The notes: generated by a model not told the origin, from the letters alone. Counted from the first letter of the stretch, positions 36,687 through 46,285 are shown. The stretch: 64,000 bases of DNA from CAVRCT01 sp963719645 (GCA_963719645.1 CAVRCT010000005.1:62001-126000); one strand, 5' to 3'. Made by a program: numbers and translations.

Positions 36687-37535
36687 TCCTTTGGAAATGG
36701 TTTTGTTGGATAACTCTCGGTCCTCAGTTATGTCAGCCGCGGGTGTTAATGATGCCCCGTTTTGGCTTACCCCAGTTGATGCATCAGGCTTTAATGGTTG
36801 TAACGCTTCTTTATGATCCGCTGAAGCTGAGATTCCAAGTGATTGACGCACTACTACTTGAGTTTGCGACAATGGTGTACCAACACTTGATTGTTCAGTC
36901 GCTCTGGAGGCCTCTAGGTATTTAGGTTCAATGTTAAATCTATATTTCTCTTTTGCTATATAATCATCTACAGTCGAAATATAGTGGAGCACAGGCATAC
37001 CAAGACTTAATGGTACCAACATGACTAGCCCCAAAACCGCGCCATGAGATAAGCAGATGGCTAATGATATTCCCAATAACACAAGAGCAGACGCTATACT
37101 ACTGCACCTTCTAACAAATACACTGCAAAATCATGATCGCGAACGTTAACTTGTGGGGAAGATTGCGTAAGATCTATTGTTATATTTTTTCTGCTAGTTA
37201 CATAAAACATTGGATCATCGCTTTTATTTTTTAATAAACGATTTAATCCCGATGCGAGATGATCACAAAAACAGTTCATCATTTCTATATTTAGACAGTC
37301 AGCATATTTTTCAGCTTGAATTTTAGCCTCTTGATTTTTGATTTTGATCCCTTGTCCAGTTCTGCTTAAGCCACTCATTCAATGCCTGAAGTGAATGCGC
37401 TGTATATTCCATTGGAACAGAACGACTATCGATTTTCAAAGTAACAAGACAAGACTTAAATAACCTTGTTTCTTGACTCTTTGCTAATCCTTCTATTAGC
37501 ACTTTATCGCCGCTCAGAACTTTTCTCAAACTCAT
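36669..37535 (-). pseudogene. Orphan gene split over three frames, probably broken
   Basis: A well-supported start (AGGAG 7 bp before ATG 37535) begins MSLRKVLSGDKVLIEGLAK and stays open to 37323. An overlapping second frame (GIKIKNQEAKIQAEKYADCL) runs to 37094, and a third with a hydrophobic hairpin (LVLLGISLAICLSHGAVLGL) and a polar Ser/Thr-rich tail runs to 36669. The pieces follow one another with no ribosome sites between, as expected for one gene of about 285 residues with frameshifts near 37350 and 37095. I do not recognise the family. The alternative is two or three small independent genes. The end overlaps the convergent SNF2 gene by 18 bp. Confidence 0.45.
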
Positions 37536-37643
37536 AGTGAGTCTCCTATTAAGTAACTGCAGATATACTACATCGATCGACATTAAGAGAAGATCAAGAG
37601 AAGATTAAGAAAAACGATTTGATTTTCGGTGGATCAATGTTTT

Positions 37644-38000
37644 GATCTGAGCCGCGACCGTCAGGGAGCGATCGCTGGTGATTCTATTTTTGCCTGTCTC
37701 AATTTCAAGATACGTGACACTCCCTGACGGTCGTGGCTCTGTTTTAAAGCGGCTCGTTGTTTGGAATGTTTTGATCTGAGCCGCAACCGCCAGGGAGCGA
37801 TCACCGGTGATTCTATTTACGCCTGTCTCAATTTCAAGATGCGTGACACTCGCTGACGGTCGTGGTTCTGTTTTAAAGCGGCTCGTTGTTTGGAATGTTT
37901 TGATCTGAGCCGCGACCGTCAGGGAGCGATCGCTGGTGATTCTATTTTTGCTTATCTCAATTTCAGGATGCGTGACACTCCCTGACGGTCGCGGCTCAGA
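37644..38000. repeat. Three tandem copies of hairpin repeat D (129-bp period)
   Basis: GATCTGAGCCGC recurs at 37644, 37773 and 37902, period 129 bp. Each unit has GACCGTCAGGGAG and an inverse copy (CTCCCTGACGGTC) around a middle of about 50 bp, plus a TTTTAAAGCGGCTCGTTG spacer between units. The outer flanks ATGTTTTGATCTGAG and inverse close the array. It occupies most of the 630-bp gap between the broken orphan gene and the MFS gene. Confidence 0.92.
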
Positions 38001-38109
38001 TCAAAACATCAAATTTAATTCATAACGCACACCGCGACCGCTGCCTGTTTGCAAATGCGCGTCCAACTCTGCCATTGCCATCTTCTAATCGGCTCACAAT
38101 CAAGCTTAA

Positions 38110-38147
38110 AATGAGCCGATTAGATGTCTTAATCGGCTCATTTTATT
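38110..38147 (-). terminator. Terminator downstream of the MFS gene
   Basis: AATGAGCCGATTA and TAATCGGCTCATT form a 13-bp stem with a 7-base loop, with T-rich sequence on both sides. It lies 20 bp after the MFS stop. A third partial copy of the arm (TAATCGGCTCA) precedes it at about 38086. Confidence 0.75.
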
Positions 38148-38166
38148 ATTTATCAACCAGTTAATT

Positions 38167-39339
38167 CTATAGCCAGCCACGCGTTTTATAAGCAGAAATG
38201 TATTGATTCACCAACAAAAATCCGCTTGCCCCGAAGAGAAAGAGCGACAACGTAAAACTCCAAGATGAAAAGTGTTGATGACTGATAAATTCATTCGTTA
38301 CCGTGATGCCAATAAAAAGTAACAGCGTCTGCATAAATCCTAGCATGGAGGCTAGCATGGCATGTGAATAACCCGTAATCGTCATCACCAATCGCATGAT
38401 GCATCCGTTTGCAAGTCCCATACCCAACGCATAAATTAGCATCCCTAACGCAATCCAGCGAATATCCTGTGAACCCAACAAACACATGAGCACACCCAGC
38501 AATACTAATAGCGCACCGATTTTTACTATCCGATAGATGCGATAGTTACCGACCATAAATTGCATGACAATCGTCGATGTGATCAGCCCGCCAATACTAA
38601 TAAATTGATAAATTGCATACTGCATGTAATTTAAATGCAGTTTATACAAAATCAAATTAGGTGCCTCACCAATCCAAATTAATAATGGCAGCACAAGAAT
38701 CGTCGTGCATAACATGCCGAAACAAAATTCTTTATTTTTGAGGATCGCGCCGTATTGCTGCATAATCTGCAGCACACTCTTGGTCGATGCAGGCAATTTG
38801 ACGCGCGGCGTATAAAGAAATAATCCTACGAAAGTGAAACCACTGAGAATAGCAGTGAGCACAAAAATAGCCTGCCAAGATAAATAGCTCATCATCAAAC
38901 TACCTAACCCGGGTCCAATTAAAGGTGCGAGCACACTCACATTTGCCATCAACGCAATCAATTTGATGGCATCTTTATCATTGAAATTTTCGTGAATGAG
39001 CGCATACCCAATTGCGATGATGGCCAGTCCTGCACCTTGAAAAAACCGCCAAAGAATAAATTGATGAATACTCGCGCTAAGAATAATAATGATAGTGAAC
39101 AATAAAAATAAAAAATTTCCCCACAGCATCGTGCATCGCTTGCCATAACGCTCCGCCAACAATCCCGCCAGCAAGATAAACGCGCAATTGCCTAACAGAT
39201 AAAAACTCAGCGCAAATGCCACATAATATTCCGGCGCATGAAAATGCGTCACGACTTGGAGCATGCCCGGCATGATCATATCGTTGGCTGAATAAGTGGT
39301 GAATTCATACAACACTAAAAATAAAGCAAAGAGGTACAT
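38167..39339 (-). CDS. MFS transporter, Bcr/CflA-like
   Basis: 390 residues with 12 hydrophobic helices. The motif A loop LAERYGKRCTMLWG after helix 2, RFFQGAGLAIIAIG in helix 4 and LAPLIGPGLGSLM in helix 5 fit the 12-helix drug:H+ antiporter group (Bcr/CflA). Such pumps export small toxic compounds; the substrate is unknown. It is monocistronic, with a candidate operator upstream. Confidence 0.82.
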   Translation of the reverse strand: MYLFALFLVLYEFTTYSANDMIMPGMLQVVTHFHAPEYYVAFALSFYLLGNCAFILLAGLLAERYGKRCTMLWGNFLFLLFTIIIILSASIHQFILWRFFQGAGLAIIAIGYALIHENFNDKDAIKLIALMANVSVLAPLIGPGLGSLMMSYLSWQAIFVLTAILSGFTFVGLFLYTPRVKLPASTKSVLQIMQQYGAILKNKEFCFGMLCTTILVLPLLIWIGEAPNLILYKLHLNYMQYAIYQFISIGGLITSTIVMQFMVGNYRIYRIVKIGALLVLLGVLMCLLGSQDIRWIALGMLIYALGMGLANGCIMRLVMTITGYSHAMLASMLGFMQTLLLFIGITVTNEFISHQHFSSWSFTLSLFLFGASGFLLVNQYISAYKTRGWL

Positions 39340-39374
39340 GGTATAAATTCTATATTAATTATAAGGTTATATGT

Positions 39375-39409
39375 CTTACAAATTATCAATTCAATTTACA
39401 ATTTGTAAG
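39375..39409. promoter_or_regulatory. Inverted repeat upstream of the MFS gene
   Basis: CTTACAAATT and AATTTGTAAG, perfect 10-bp arms 15 bp apart, centred about 53 bp ahead of the MFS start. It is a plausible operator for a dimeric repressor of TetR or MarR type; none is encoded next to it. Confidence 0.45.
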
Positions 39410-39617
39410 GATTTGTGGTTTTTCTCTTGTACACGACTGAAGTAGTTTCTATAGGATTGGCGCGTGCTTACCCCTGGGCTTTAAGCGTTGAAGCGCCTTG
39501 CGACCAGATGATCGCACCATTCCATTAAAATTTCCACAAAGTCGTGATATTCTTAAGAATTCGTTAAGCATTTGTTTCTATAATTTAATTATAATAGTTG
39601 ATCGAGGAGCTTTTCCC

Positions 39618-40358
39618 ATGTTGAACCGGTACGAATTACAACAACTTATTGCTGAAAAAGAGCATGAATTAAAGCAGCACAGTGAAAAAAAGCAATTAGA
39701 ATTAGACACATTACTGCTGGCGGAGCAATCAGCGGAAACCGAAGCACTCATCGATCAGCTAGCCCATGAAGCCGTCAAACAGGCAGAAGAATTGGCTAAA
39801 GAAATTGAAGAATACTACGAAAAATTATCCAGCAACTACGAGGGTGAAGAATACCAAATTGTATTTGGTGAGAAACCCTTGATGGATCGTGAACGAGAAA
39901 ATCATAAAGACCGTAATAAACAGGAAGAAAATGCAAATCCGTCGGTTATCTACCTTTATGCCAACCGGGCACAAATGCATTACATTCGCGCATTGTATCA
40001 AATATATGTTAACTCTATGTCTCGGGGCTTCGGTGAAGACTTTAAAGATACATTTACAGAAGATGGCGACAACTCTCGATTACACTTAACCCTCAGCACA
40101 GAAAAAGTGAGGCATCACGAAACAGGGGAAGAAGTCAGTCATGCACACATGTTCATAGCCAGTCTGTTATCGATTCAAAATAACAAACCGGAAGAATTAC
40201 ATCCTAGCTTACGTGCATTGCTGCCTACGTTCGAGCATTACCTGCAAAAGACATTGATTAATTTATCTCATTTAAGGCATACAGCTGATCAACATCATTC
40301 ATCCTCTCATTCACCTAAAAAGCCACTCAGGATAACACTTCGTCATGATGGATCATGA
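39618..40358 (+). CDS. Coiled-coil orphan protein
   Basis: 246 residues from ATG 39618 (AGGAG 8 bp upstream; a longer frame to 39498 has no support). Residues about 5-85 are a highly charged Glu/Lys/Gln helix with clear heptads, likely a coiled coil. The rest is polar with no membrane segment. I recognise no family. It overlaps the start of trmB by 14 bp, so the two are cotranscribed. Confidence 0.7.
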   Translation: MLNRYELQQLIAEKEHELKQHSEKKQLELDTLLLAEQSAETEALIDQLAHEAVKQAEELAKEIEEYYEKLSSNYEGEEYQIVFGEKPLMDRERENHKDRNKQEENANPSVIYLYANRAQMHYIRALYQIYVNSMSRGFGEDFKDTFTEDGDNSRLHLTLSTEKVRHHETGEEVSHAHMFIASLLSIQNNKPEELHPSLRALLPTFEHYLQKTLINLSHLRHTADQHHSSSHSPKKPLRITLRHDGS

Positions 40359-41046
40359 TCATTCCTTTCCTTTACGCCGCATAAAAAGTTTTGTGCGGCG
40401 CGATGGCCGCATGACAGAAGCTCAATCGCGTGCACTTGATTTTTTAATGCCGCGTTTTGGTTTGCAGTTAGAGCAGGGCATGTTGGATTTTGCCACCCTC
40501 TTTCAACGCGATGCGGCTAGTGTTTTAGAAATTGGTTTTGGCTCGGGTTACTCGTTATTGGCCATGGCTAAGCAACATCCTGAGCAAAATTTCATTGGTA
40601 TTGAAACGCATTTACCGGGCGTGGGAACGTTGCTGCATGAGATGGTTGATGCAGAAGTAAATAACATTCGAATCTTTCATGCCGATGCGGTTGAAGTATT
40701 GAATCAGTGTATTCCGGATGGCAGTCTCGACACGATGCAAATTTTTTTCCCTGATCCTTGGCAAAAACGCCGTCATCACAAACGCCGTTTAATTCAAGTG
40801 CCATTTATGCAACTCGTATTACAAAAATTAAAAATGCACGGCACGTTACATCTTGCCACCGATTGGCAAGATTATGCGGTTCACATGATGAACGTTTTGA
40901 CCAGCCTGCCACCATTTGAAAATTTAGCTGGCTCTCAACAATATGCTAACCGCTCCTCGCACCGCCCTGTCATTACTAAATTTGAATCGCGCGGCCAACA
41001 AAGTGGTCGCCCGATTTGGGAATTGCAATTTAAACGGGTTATTTAA
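40345..41046 (+). CDS. trmB: tRNA (guanine-N7)-methyltransferase
   Basis: Methylates G46 in the variable loop of tRNA using SAM. 233 residues from ATG 40345 (a second ATG follows directly). RRIKSFVRRDGRMTEAQ at the N-terminus, LEIGFGSGYSLLAMA (SAM loop) and FFPDPWQKRRHHKRRLI are diagnostic. It overlaps the preceding coiled-coil gene. Confidence 0.96.
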   Translation: MMDHDHSFPLRRIKSFVRRDGRMTEAQSRALDFLMPRFGLQLEQGMLDFATLFQRDAASVLEIGFGSGYSLLAMAKQHPEQNFIGIETHLPGVGTLLHEMVDAEVNNIRIFHADAVEVLNQCIPDGSLDTMQIFFPDPWQKRRHHKRRLIQVPFMQLVLQKLKMHGTLHLATDWQDYAVHMMNVLTSLPPFENLAGSQQYANRSSHRPVITKFESRGQQSGRPIWELQFKRVI

Positions 41047-41163
41047 TTCTGGACTTTATCTCTCCTCTTCACTAATCTTTACCTAAAATAAACGTAACGA
41101 CTCACCCCAGTCGTGACTCGTAAACCTTGCATAAAATTAATTTGATAAAGGGAAAATCATCAA

Positions 41164-41802
41164 ATGAAACGATTTAAACTCGCGAGCATCGCCATCCTCT
41201 TACTCACTGTTTCAAGCACCACCTTTGCCGTTCGCAACGGGCCTTATTTAGGTCTGCAACTCGGTGAAAGTAACTCCCAAAACAAATCCGAACTCGTCAT
41301 TACCAGTCCTGTTACTGTTGAACAAATTTCGCCGAGCAACTCGGGTTTCGCGGGTAGAATTTTCGGCGGTTACAACTTCAATCAATATGCCGCTTGGGAA
41401 ATTGGCTACGCATATTATGCCGCTTCCAGTTATAAAGTCAGCGGAGGAACGGGTAACAACCCAGCCATCCGTCAAAATGCAGTTGACCTAGTGGCTAAAG
41501 GCATTTTTCCCTTTAGTGATACCGGCTTTGATATTTTTGGTAAAGCTGGCATTGCAGTCGTTCACAGTAGCACTTCTGCTACCGTGTTAACGTCGCAAAA
41601 TACCAATGGTCACGGTGCAACCATTAACAAAGCACTTCCAACACTTGGCGTGGGTGTCAGCTACGATATCACCCAAAATTGGGTAGCCGATTTTTCAGCG
41701 AATCAAATTTTTGGCAGCGGCGATGTCAAATCCATTACCTTCATTGCGTTTGGCATTTCTTACCACATTGTCGATCAATATTGCGGACAGTTTTTGTGTT
41801 AA
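41164..41802 (+). CDS. Outer-membrane beta-barrel protein
   Basis: 212 residues: signal peptide ending TTFA (about 22), then alternating amphipathic strands (GPYLGLQLGES, AAWEIGYAYYAA, VDLVAKGIFPF, IFGKAGIAVVHS, LGVGVSYDITQNW) suggesting an eight-stranded barrel of the OmpA-like porin class. Unusually, it does not end in a terminal aromatic strand but in VDQYCGQFLC with two cysteines. The end overlaps the convergent deoB by 4 bp. It is paralogous in style to the protein at 56660. Confidence 0.82.
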   Translation: MKRFKLASIAILLLTVSSTTFAVRNGPYLGLQLGESNSQNKSELVITSPVTVEQISPSNSGFAGRIFGGYNFNQYAAWEIGYAYYAASSYKVSGGTGNNPAIRQNAVDLVAKGIFPFSDTGFDIFGKAGIAVVHSSTSATVLTSQNTNGHGATINKALPTLGVGVSYDITQNWVADFSANQIFGSGDVKSITFIAFGISYHIVDQYCGQFLC

Positions 41803-43016
41803 AAAACTGACTGACCTGCTTTCAACGGCGGAATCGTTAAATGTTTCGCGAGTGTTTGGCCAATATCTGCAAACGTGTCACGCAAACCAATTGGGCCGGG
41901 CTTTACCATCGGCCCAAAAAAAATCGCTGGAATATTTTCACGGGTATGATCTGTCCCCGTCCAAGTCGGATCACAACCATGATCCGCGGTAATAACCGCT
42001 AAATCACCTGGCTGCATCAATGCTTCAAATTCAGGCAAGCGACGATCAAATTCTTCGAGTGCATTGGCATAACCCACCACATCACGCCGATGACCGTATT
42101 TCATATCAAAATCCACCAGATTAACGAACACCAAGCTCCGATCAGGCGCTGTTTTCACTTCTTGCAAAAAAGCATCGAATAACGCCATATTGCCATTTGC
42201 TTTTACCGATTTTGAAATTCCGTGATGCGCATAAATATCAGAAACCTTGCCGATGGTAATGACCTGCCCAGACGCTGAAATAATTTTATCTAATAACGTG
42301 GGTTCCGGCGGCGGCACCGCGTAATCTCGGCGATTATCCGTTCGATAATACTGACCAGGGTTGCCCGCAAAAGGACGCGCAATCACACGCCCCACGTTAT
42401 AGTCATTCACTAAACGACGCGCAATCAAACAAACGTCATACAACTTCGGTAACGTGAAGGAATCTTCATGCGCTGCAATTTGAAAAACACTGTCGCCAGA
42501 GGTATAAACAATCGGTTTGCCCGTTTTTTGATGCTCTTCACCGAGCTCTTTAATAATTTCCGTCCCTGACGCATGTCGATTACCCAAGATGCCTGGCACG
42601 TTGCTTTCACGAATAAAATCTTCAATTAAGTCGTCCGGAAAACTAGGATATTCCGGCGGAAAATAACCCCAATCAAATAACGCTGGCACACCCGCAATTT
42701 CCCAATGACCACTCGGGGTATCTTTGCCATAACTTTTTTCAGCCGCCGCACCAAATGCACCTTCCGGCGTAACAGTCGATGTCAACACTGTCATTGGTTT
42801 ACCCATGCTGATTGCGGCTGCCTGAGACAACCCTAAACGAAGCAAATTAGGAATGTGCAATCCACCTTGACGCACACCTGCTTTGTCTGCCTTACCTGCT
42901 GCACAATATTCCGCAATATGCAAAAACGTATTGGCACCCGCATCGCCATACTTAACCGCATCCTGCGTCGCACCCAATCCGAAAGAATCCAACAAAATAA
43001 TAAATGCGCGTGTCAC
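41799..43016 (-). CDS. deoB: Phosphopentomutase
   Basis: Interconverts ribose (or deoxyribose) 1- and 5-phosphate in nucleoside catabolism. 405 residues of the alkaline-phosphatase superfamily. IILDSFGLGATQDA, the phosphorylated-threonine region GKDTPSGHWE, VNLVDFDMKYGHRRD and ITADHGCDPTWTGTDHTRE provide metal and phosphate ligands. Its partners punA and deoC lie about 2.5 kb upstream on the same strand. Confidence 0.96.
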   Translation of the reverse strand: MTRAFIILLDSFGLGATQDAVKYGDAGANTFLHIAEYCAAGKADKAGVRQGGLHIPNLLRLGLSQAAAISMGKPMTVLTSTVTPEGAFGAAAEKSYGKDTPSGHWEIAGVPALFDWGYFPPEYPSFPDDLIEDFIRESNVPGILGNRHASGTEIIKELGEEHQKTGKPIVYTSGDSVFQIAAHEDSFTLPKLYDVCLIARRLVNDYNVGRVIARPFAGNPGQYYRTDNRRDYAVPPPEPTLLDKIISASGQVITIGKVSDIYAHHGISKSVKANGNMALFDAFLQEVKTAPDRSLVFVNLVDFDMKYGHRRDVVGYANALEEFDRRLPEFEALMQPGDLAVITADHGCDPTWTGTDHTRENIPAIFFGPMVKPGPIGLRDTFADIGQTLAKHLTIPPLKAGQSVF

Positions 43017-43060
43017 ATCAACTCCTTTATACTTTTATTGCTGCTGTTATGTAGAGAACA

Positions 43061-44452
43061 CTAATTGCCTTCATCGCAATCTGTCGTGAAATTAGGTTCT
43101 GAGGCGATTGATAAAAACCAATCCAGTGCTTCTTTCTGACTTTCGTGCGCCAGAGTGACAGCGGCATAGAGCGGTCTAGAATCGAGCGTTTCCATCATAG
43201 AATAGTTCAGAGCAGAAAATCGAAGCCCATAAGGAGATTGTCGATGTGTTCCTAAAAAAAGATGCAAACTACGTAACATATTGCCATGTCCACTCTTGAC
43301 TTCAATAGGAAGAATAGTTGAATCTCGCTGCAGAAGATAATCAACTTCTGCCATACTATTTTTTTCTAGTCGCTTCCAAAAATAAAGTTGTGCTTTATTG
43401 TCTGGATTTTCATAACAAATGAGCTCTTGCCCAATAAATCCTTCTGCAATTTCTCCGCGATTATCAAATCCTTTTAACGGATTTAAAAACCATTGTGACA
43501 CATCAGAACCTAAAATAGCCTGACAAAGAGCGATATCGAGATAAATGACCTTAAAGATTTTAAGATCGACGCCTGCACCAATTGGGATTCCCTGGCCTGA
43601 AGTCCGACGAACAATATGAATGATATTTGCACGTTCTAACAACTCTAATGCTGGTTCAAGTTCTCGTCTGCGATAGTCTCCATGAATTTCACGATACGAA
43701 AATTCTTTACCGACCAAATGAGGAATTTGGTGAAATAACTGCTCAAGATATTTTACTTGAGTTCTCTTAGCATATTTTTCAAAATCTTGACGATACGTAG
43801 CGGCAATTTGTTGGAGCACTTTTAATGATGCGAGAGGATCTTTTGTTTGCACCCATCGCGCAACAACCTCCGGCATTCCACCAATTGAAAGATATTCCCC
43901 CAATTTACTTAAGATTTTTTCATGGATAACAGTCTCCATAGCCACTCCATCGCTGTGATTCCATATTTCTCGCGCCATAAGATGATGAGTTGTAGCGACC
44001 AGGTATTCCATGAAAGATAAAGGATACATGTATAACATCGCTATTCGCCCGACCGGCACACCCACTTTCTCTATTGCAAACTCCAACAACGATCCAGCTG
44101 CAATCACATGCAAATCTGGCATTTCTTCATAAAAATAACGAAGAGCAATAATCGATTGCGGTGCCTCTTGTACCTCATCGAAAAAGAGTAGTGTTTTTCC
44201 TGGAATAATCGGCGTTTTAGCGAGAAGGGAAAGCGCTTGGATAAGTTGCTGGGGAATGAGATCTTTGTCAAATAGCGATATTGCACCTTTTAGCTGCTCG
44301 AAATTAATTTCCACAAAATAATCAAATTGCCGCCCAAGTTGCCTAACGGCATACGTTTTTCCAACTTGCCTTGCCCCACGCAAGAGAAGAGGTTTCCGGT
44401 ATGGATATCTCTTCCATTTACCCAAATGGAAGTCTATGATTCTTTTGAACAT
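43061..44452 (-). CDS. AAA ATPase with DUF4143 domain
   Basis: 463 residues from ATG 44452 (MFKRIIDFHLGKWKR); the frame extends to a TTG at 44497 without support. Walker A is GARQVGKTYAVRQ (about 30-42), Walker B LLFFDEVQEAP, and the C-terminal half is DUF4143-like with a nuclease-fold flavour (EVDYLLQRDSTILPIEVKSG). Such ATPases are widespread, patchily distributed and of unknown function; the EVDYLL...EVKSG arrangement resembles a restriction-like metal site. It interrupts the deoB-deoC grouping, suggesting insertion by transfer. Confidence 0.85.
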   Translation of the reverse strand: MFKRIIDFHLGKWKRYPYRKPLLLRGARQVGKTYAVRQLGRQFDYFVEINFEQLKGAISLFDKDLIPQQLIQALSLLAKTPIIPGKTLLFFDEVQEAPQSIIALRYFYEEMPDLHVIAAGSLLEFAIEKVGVPVGRIAMLYMYPLSFMEYLVATTHHLMAREIWNHSDGVAMETVIHEKILSKLGEYLSIGGMPEVVARWVQTKDPLASLKVLQQIAATYRQDFEKYAKRTQVKYLEQLFHQIPHLVGKEFSYREIHGDYRRRELEPALELLERANIIHIVRRTSGQGIPIGAGVDLKIFKVIYLDIALCQAILGSDVSQWFLNPLKGFDNRGEIAEGFIGQELICYENPDNKAQLYFWKRLEKNSMAEVDYLLQRDSTILPIEVKSGHGNMLRSLHLFLGTHRQSPYGLRFSALNYSMMETLDSRPLYAAVTLAHESQKEALDWFLSIASEPNFTTDCDEGN

Positions 44453-44460
44453 GGCTATTT

Positions 44461-44505
44461 TCCAAGGCAAAATTAAAGAAAATTGTCTAAAATCCAAGGC
44501 AAAAT
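44461..44505. repeat. 13-bp direct repeat at the DUF4143 gene start
   Basis: TCCAAGGCAAAAT occurs at 44461-44473 and 44493-44505, 32 bp (about three helical turns) apart, right upstream of the ATPase ATG. It may be an operator pair or a duplication left by insertion. Confidence 0.5.
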
Positions 44506-44567
44506 ATCACGTTTTTGGTCAAATTCCAATTGTAATCTATAACTTAAATTGCTCATCAATGACGTAT

Positions 44568-44600
44568 ATAGTAGGTAACCTAAACCAGGTTACCTACTAT
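44568..44600. repeat. Perfect inverted repeat after deoC
   Basis: ATAGTAGGTAACCT, loop AAACC, then the exact inverse; 14-bp arms. It lies 18 bp beyond the deoC stop without a T tract. It could mark the transcript end or be an operator for the DUF4143 gene 116 bp on. Confidence 0.7.
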
Positions 44601-44617
44601 AAATAACGCCTAACCAA

Positions 44618-45463
44618 TTATTGCGATTCACAGCTACCCATCTGATCGGGCGTTTTTACAGCAGCCTCACGCGAGATAATTGATTCAAACGCTTGACTCA
44701 CTAATTGACTAGCACCGATGCGAAAATGTTCCGCTGTGGCCCACTCGGGTGTCATGATCGTTTGCGCCAACGCAATATATTCTCCTGCCTGCTGCAATGT
44801 CCGCACACCGCCTGACACTTTGAAACCGATTGAACGCTTTAACTTCTGCGATAATTCGCGAATCGTATGCAACATAACCCACGCAGCTTCTAAGGTCGCA
44901 CCTGTCTCAACTTTCCCACTCGATGTTTTTAAAAAATCAGCACCCGTCAAACATACGTTGTGACTGACTTCAGCAATGATCGCAAGATCTATTAATGCGC
45001 CCGTTTCTAAAATAACCTTTAACTGCGCGGAATGACCACACGCTGTTTTACACGCGCGAATAAAATCATACGCGCCAATTTTATTCCCTTGCAAATACAT
45101 TGGATAAGGAAATACAACATCGACTTCATCCGCACCTGCTTGCACCGCTTGATAAATTTCTTCCATGACAATTTCTAATGATTGCGCGCCTGAGGGGAAA
45201 TTCGCAACGGTTGCGACTTTAATCGGTAATTGTTTCAAATCACGTTTGACTTGGGTAATGAACGCAGGAAATACGCAAAGTGCTGCAACATTGCCAAACG
45301 ATGAATGCGCATTTTTACAGAACTCAGCAATGGTTTCGCTCGTATCAGATACGTTGAGACTGGTTAAATCAATTAAAGATAAAATTTGTTTGGCATCGAT
45401 GCTGGCTGCCATTTGTTTGGCAGCTGCAATATCTTGTTCAATTTGCTGTTGTTGAATCCACAC
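44618..45463 (-). CDS. deoC: Deoxyribose-phosphate aldolase
   Basis: Cleaves deoxyribose 5-phosphate to acetaldehyde and glyceraldehyde 3-phosphate. 281 residues, somewhat longer than the 250-260 usual. The Schiff-base lysine is in ADFLKTSSGK (Lys179) and the second active-site lysine in GFKVSGGVRT (Lys215). The ATG is 1 bp beyond the punA stop, so the two are coupled. Confidence 0.96.
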   Translation of the reverse strand: MWIQQQQIEQDIAAAKQMAASIDAKQILSLIDLTSLNVSDTSETIAEFCKNAHSSFGNVAALCVFPAFITQVKRDLKQLPIKVATVANFPSGAQSLEIVMEEIYQAVQAGADEVDVVFPYPMYLQGNKIGAYDFIRACKTACGHSAQLKVILETGALIDLAIIAEVSHNVCLTGADFLKTSSGKVETGATLEAAWVMLHTIRELSQKLKRSIGFKVSGGVRTLQQAGEYIALAQTIMTPEWATAEHFRIGASQLVSQAFESIISREAAVKTPDQMGSCESQ

Positions 45464-45464
45464 G

Positions 45465-46274
45465 TTACATCGCCTTCACAACATCAGGAATAATTTTAAT
45501 TAATTTACGCGCGGCCACTTCACCAAACTGCAAGGTGCCTTCATGGGTAATTTTTTCTGCACTCAAGCCAGCTGCCAGATTAGTAATAGCGGCTAAGCCG
45601 AGTACCCGCAAACCACAATGACGCGCGAGGATCACTTCCGGAACCACCGACATGCCAATGGCATCCGCTCCCAGTGTGCGAAACGCACGAATTTCTGCAG
45701 GTGTTTCAAACGAAGGGCCTAAGACAGACAGATAAACCCCTTGTGGTAAATCAAATCCGTATTTTGCCGCCACTTTCGTGACGCGGTCACGCAATTCTGG
45801 ATCATACGCATCTTCCATGCTAACAAAACGGGGACCAATCGATTCATCATTCGGCCCCACCAATGGATTACCGGGATGCAAATTAATGTGATCATTGATC
45901 ACCAAGACATCGCCTGCCACCACGCGTTCGCGCAAAGACCCGGCCGCACCGGTCACAATAATTGAACCCGCACCTAATTGCTTAACGATTCGCACTAAGG
46001 TACGAATGGACTCATAAGAAGCGCCTTCATAAACATGCAATCGGCCTTTCAAACAAATGACGGGCACCTCATTGAGATACCCAAGCACCAACAAAGAAGC
46101 ATGACCCCCGACGCTACCCGCCTGCAAACCAGGAATGGCTTGAAAAGGAATCGTAATAGAATTTGTGAGTTGATTGGCAATTGAACCTAAACCGGAACCC
46201 AAAATCATACCGACTTTGCCAAAAAATTGTGGCGCAAATTTCCGAATAGCATCCATGGTTTCTTGCATCGACAT
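45465..46274 (-). CDS. punA: Purine nucleoside phosphorylase
   Basis: Phosphorolysis of purine (deoxy)nucleosides to base and (deoxy)ribose 1-phosphate. 269 residues from ATG 46274, preceded by GGAGAGG; the frame extends into pit but that part is not homologous. MILGSGLGSI, GRLHVYEG, VTGAAGSL and GADAIGMSVVPE mark the trimeric PNP class. It lies between pit (11 bp away) and deoC (1 bp away), so phosphate uptake and phosphorolysis are in one transcript. Confidence 0.95.
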   Translation of the reverse strand: MSMQETMDAIRKFAPQFFGKVGMILGSGLGSIANQLTNSITIPFQAIPGLQAGSVGGHASLLVLGYLNEVPVICLKGRLHVYEGASYESIRTLVRIVKQLGAGSIIVTGAAGSLRERVVAGDVLVINDHINLHPGNPLVGPNDESIGPRFVSMEDAYDPELRDRVTKVAAKYGFDLPQGVYLSVLGPSFETPAEIRAFRTLGADAIGMSVVPEVILARHCGLRVLGLAAITNLAAGLSAEKITHEGTLQFGEVAARKLIKIIPDVVKAM

Positions 46275-46285
46275 CCTAACCTCTC

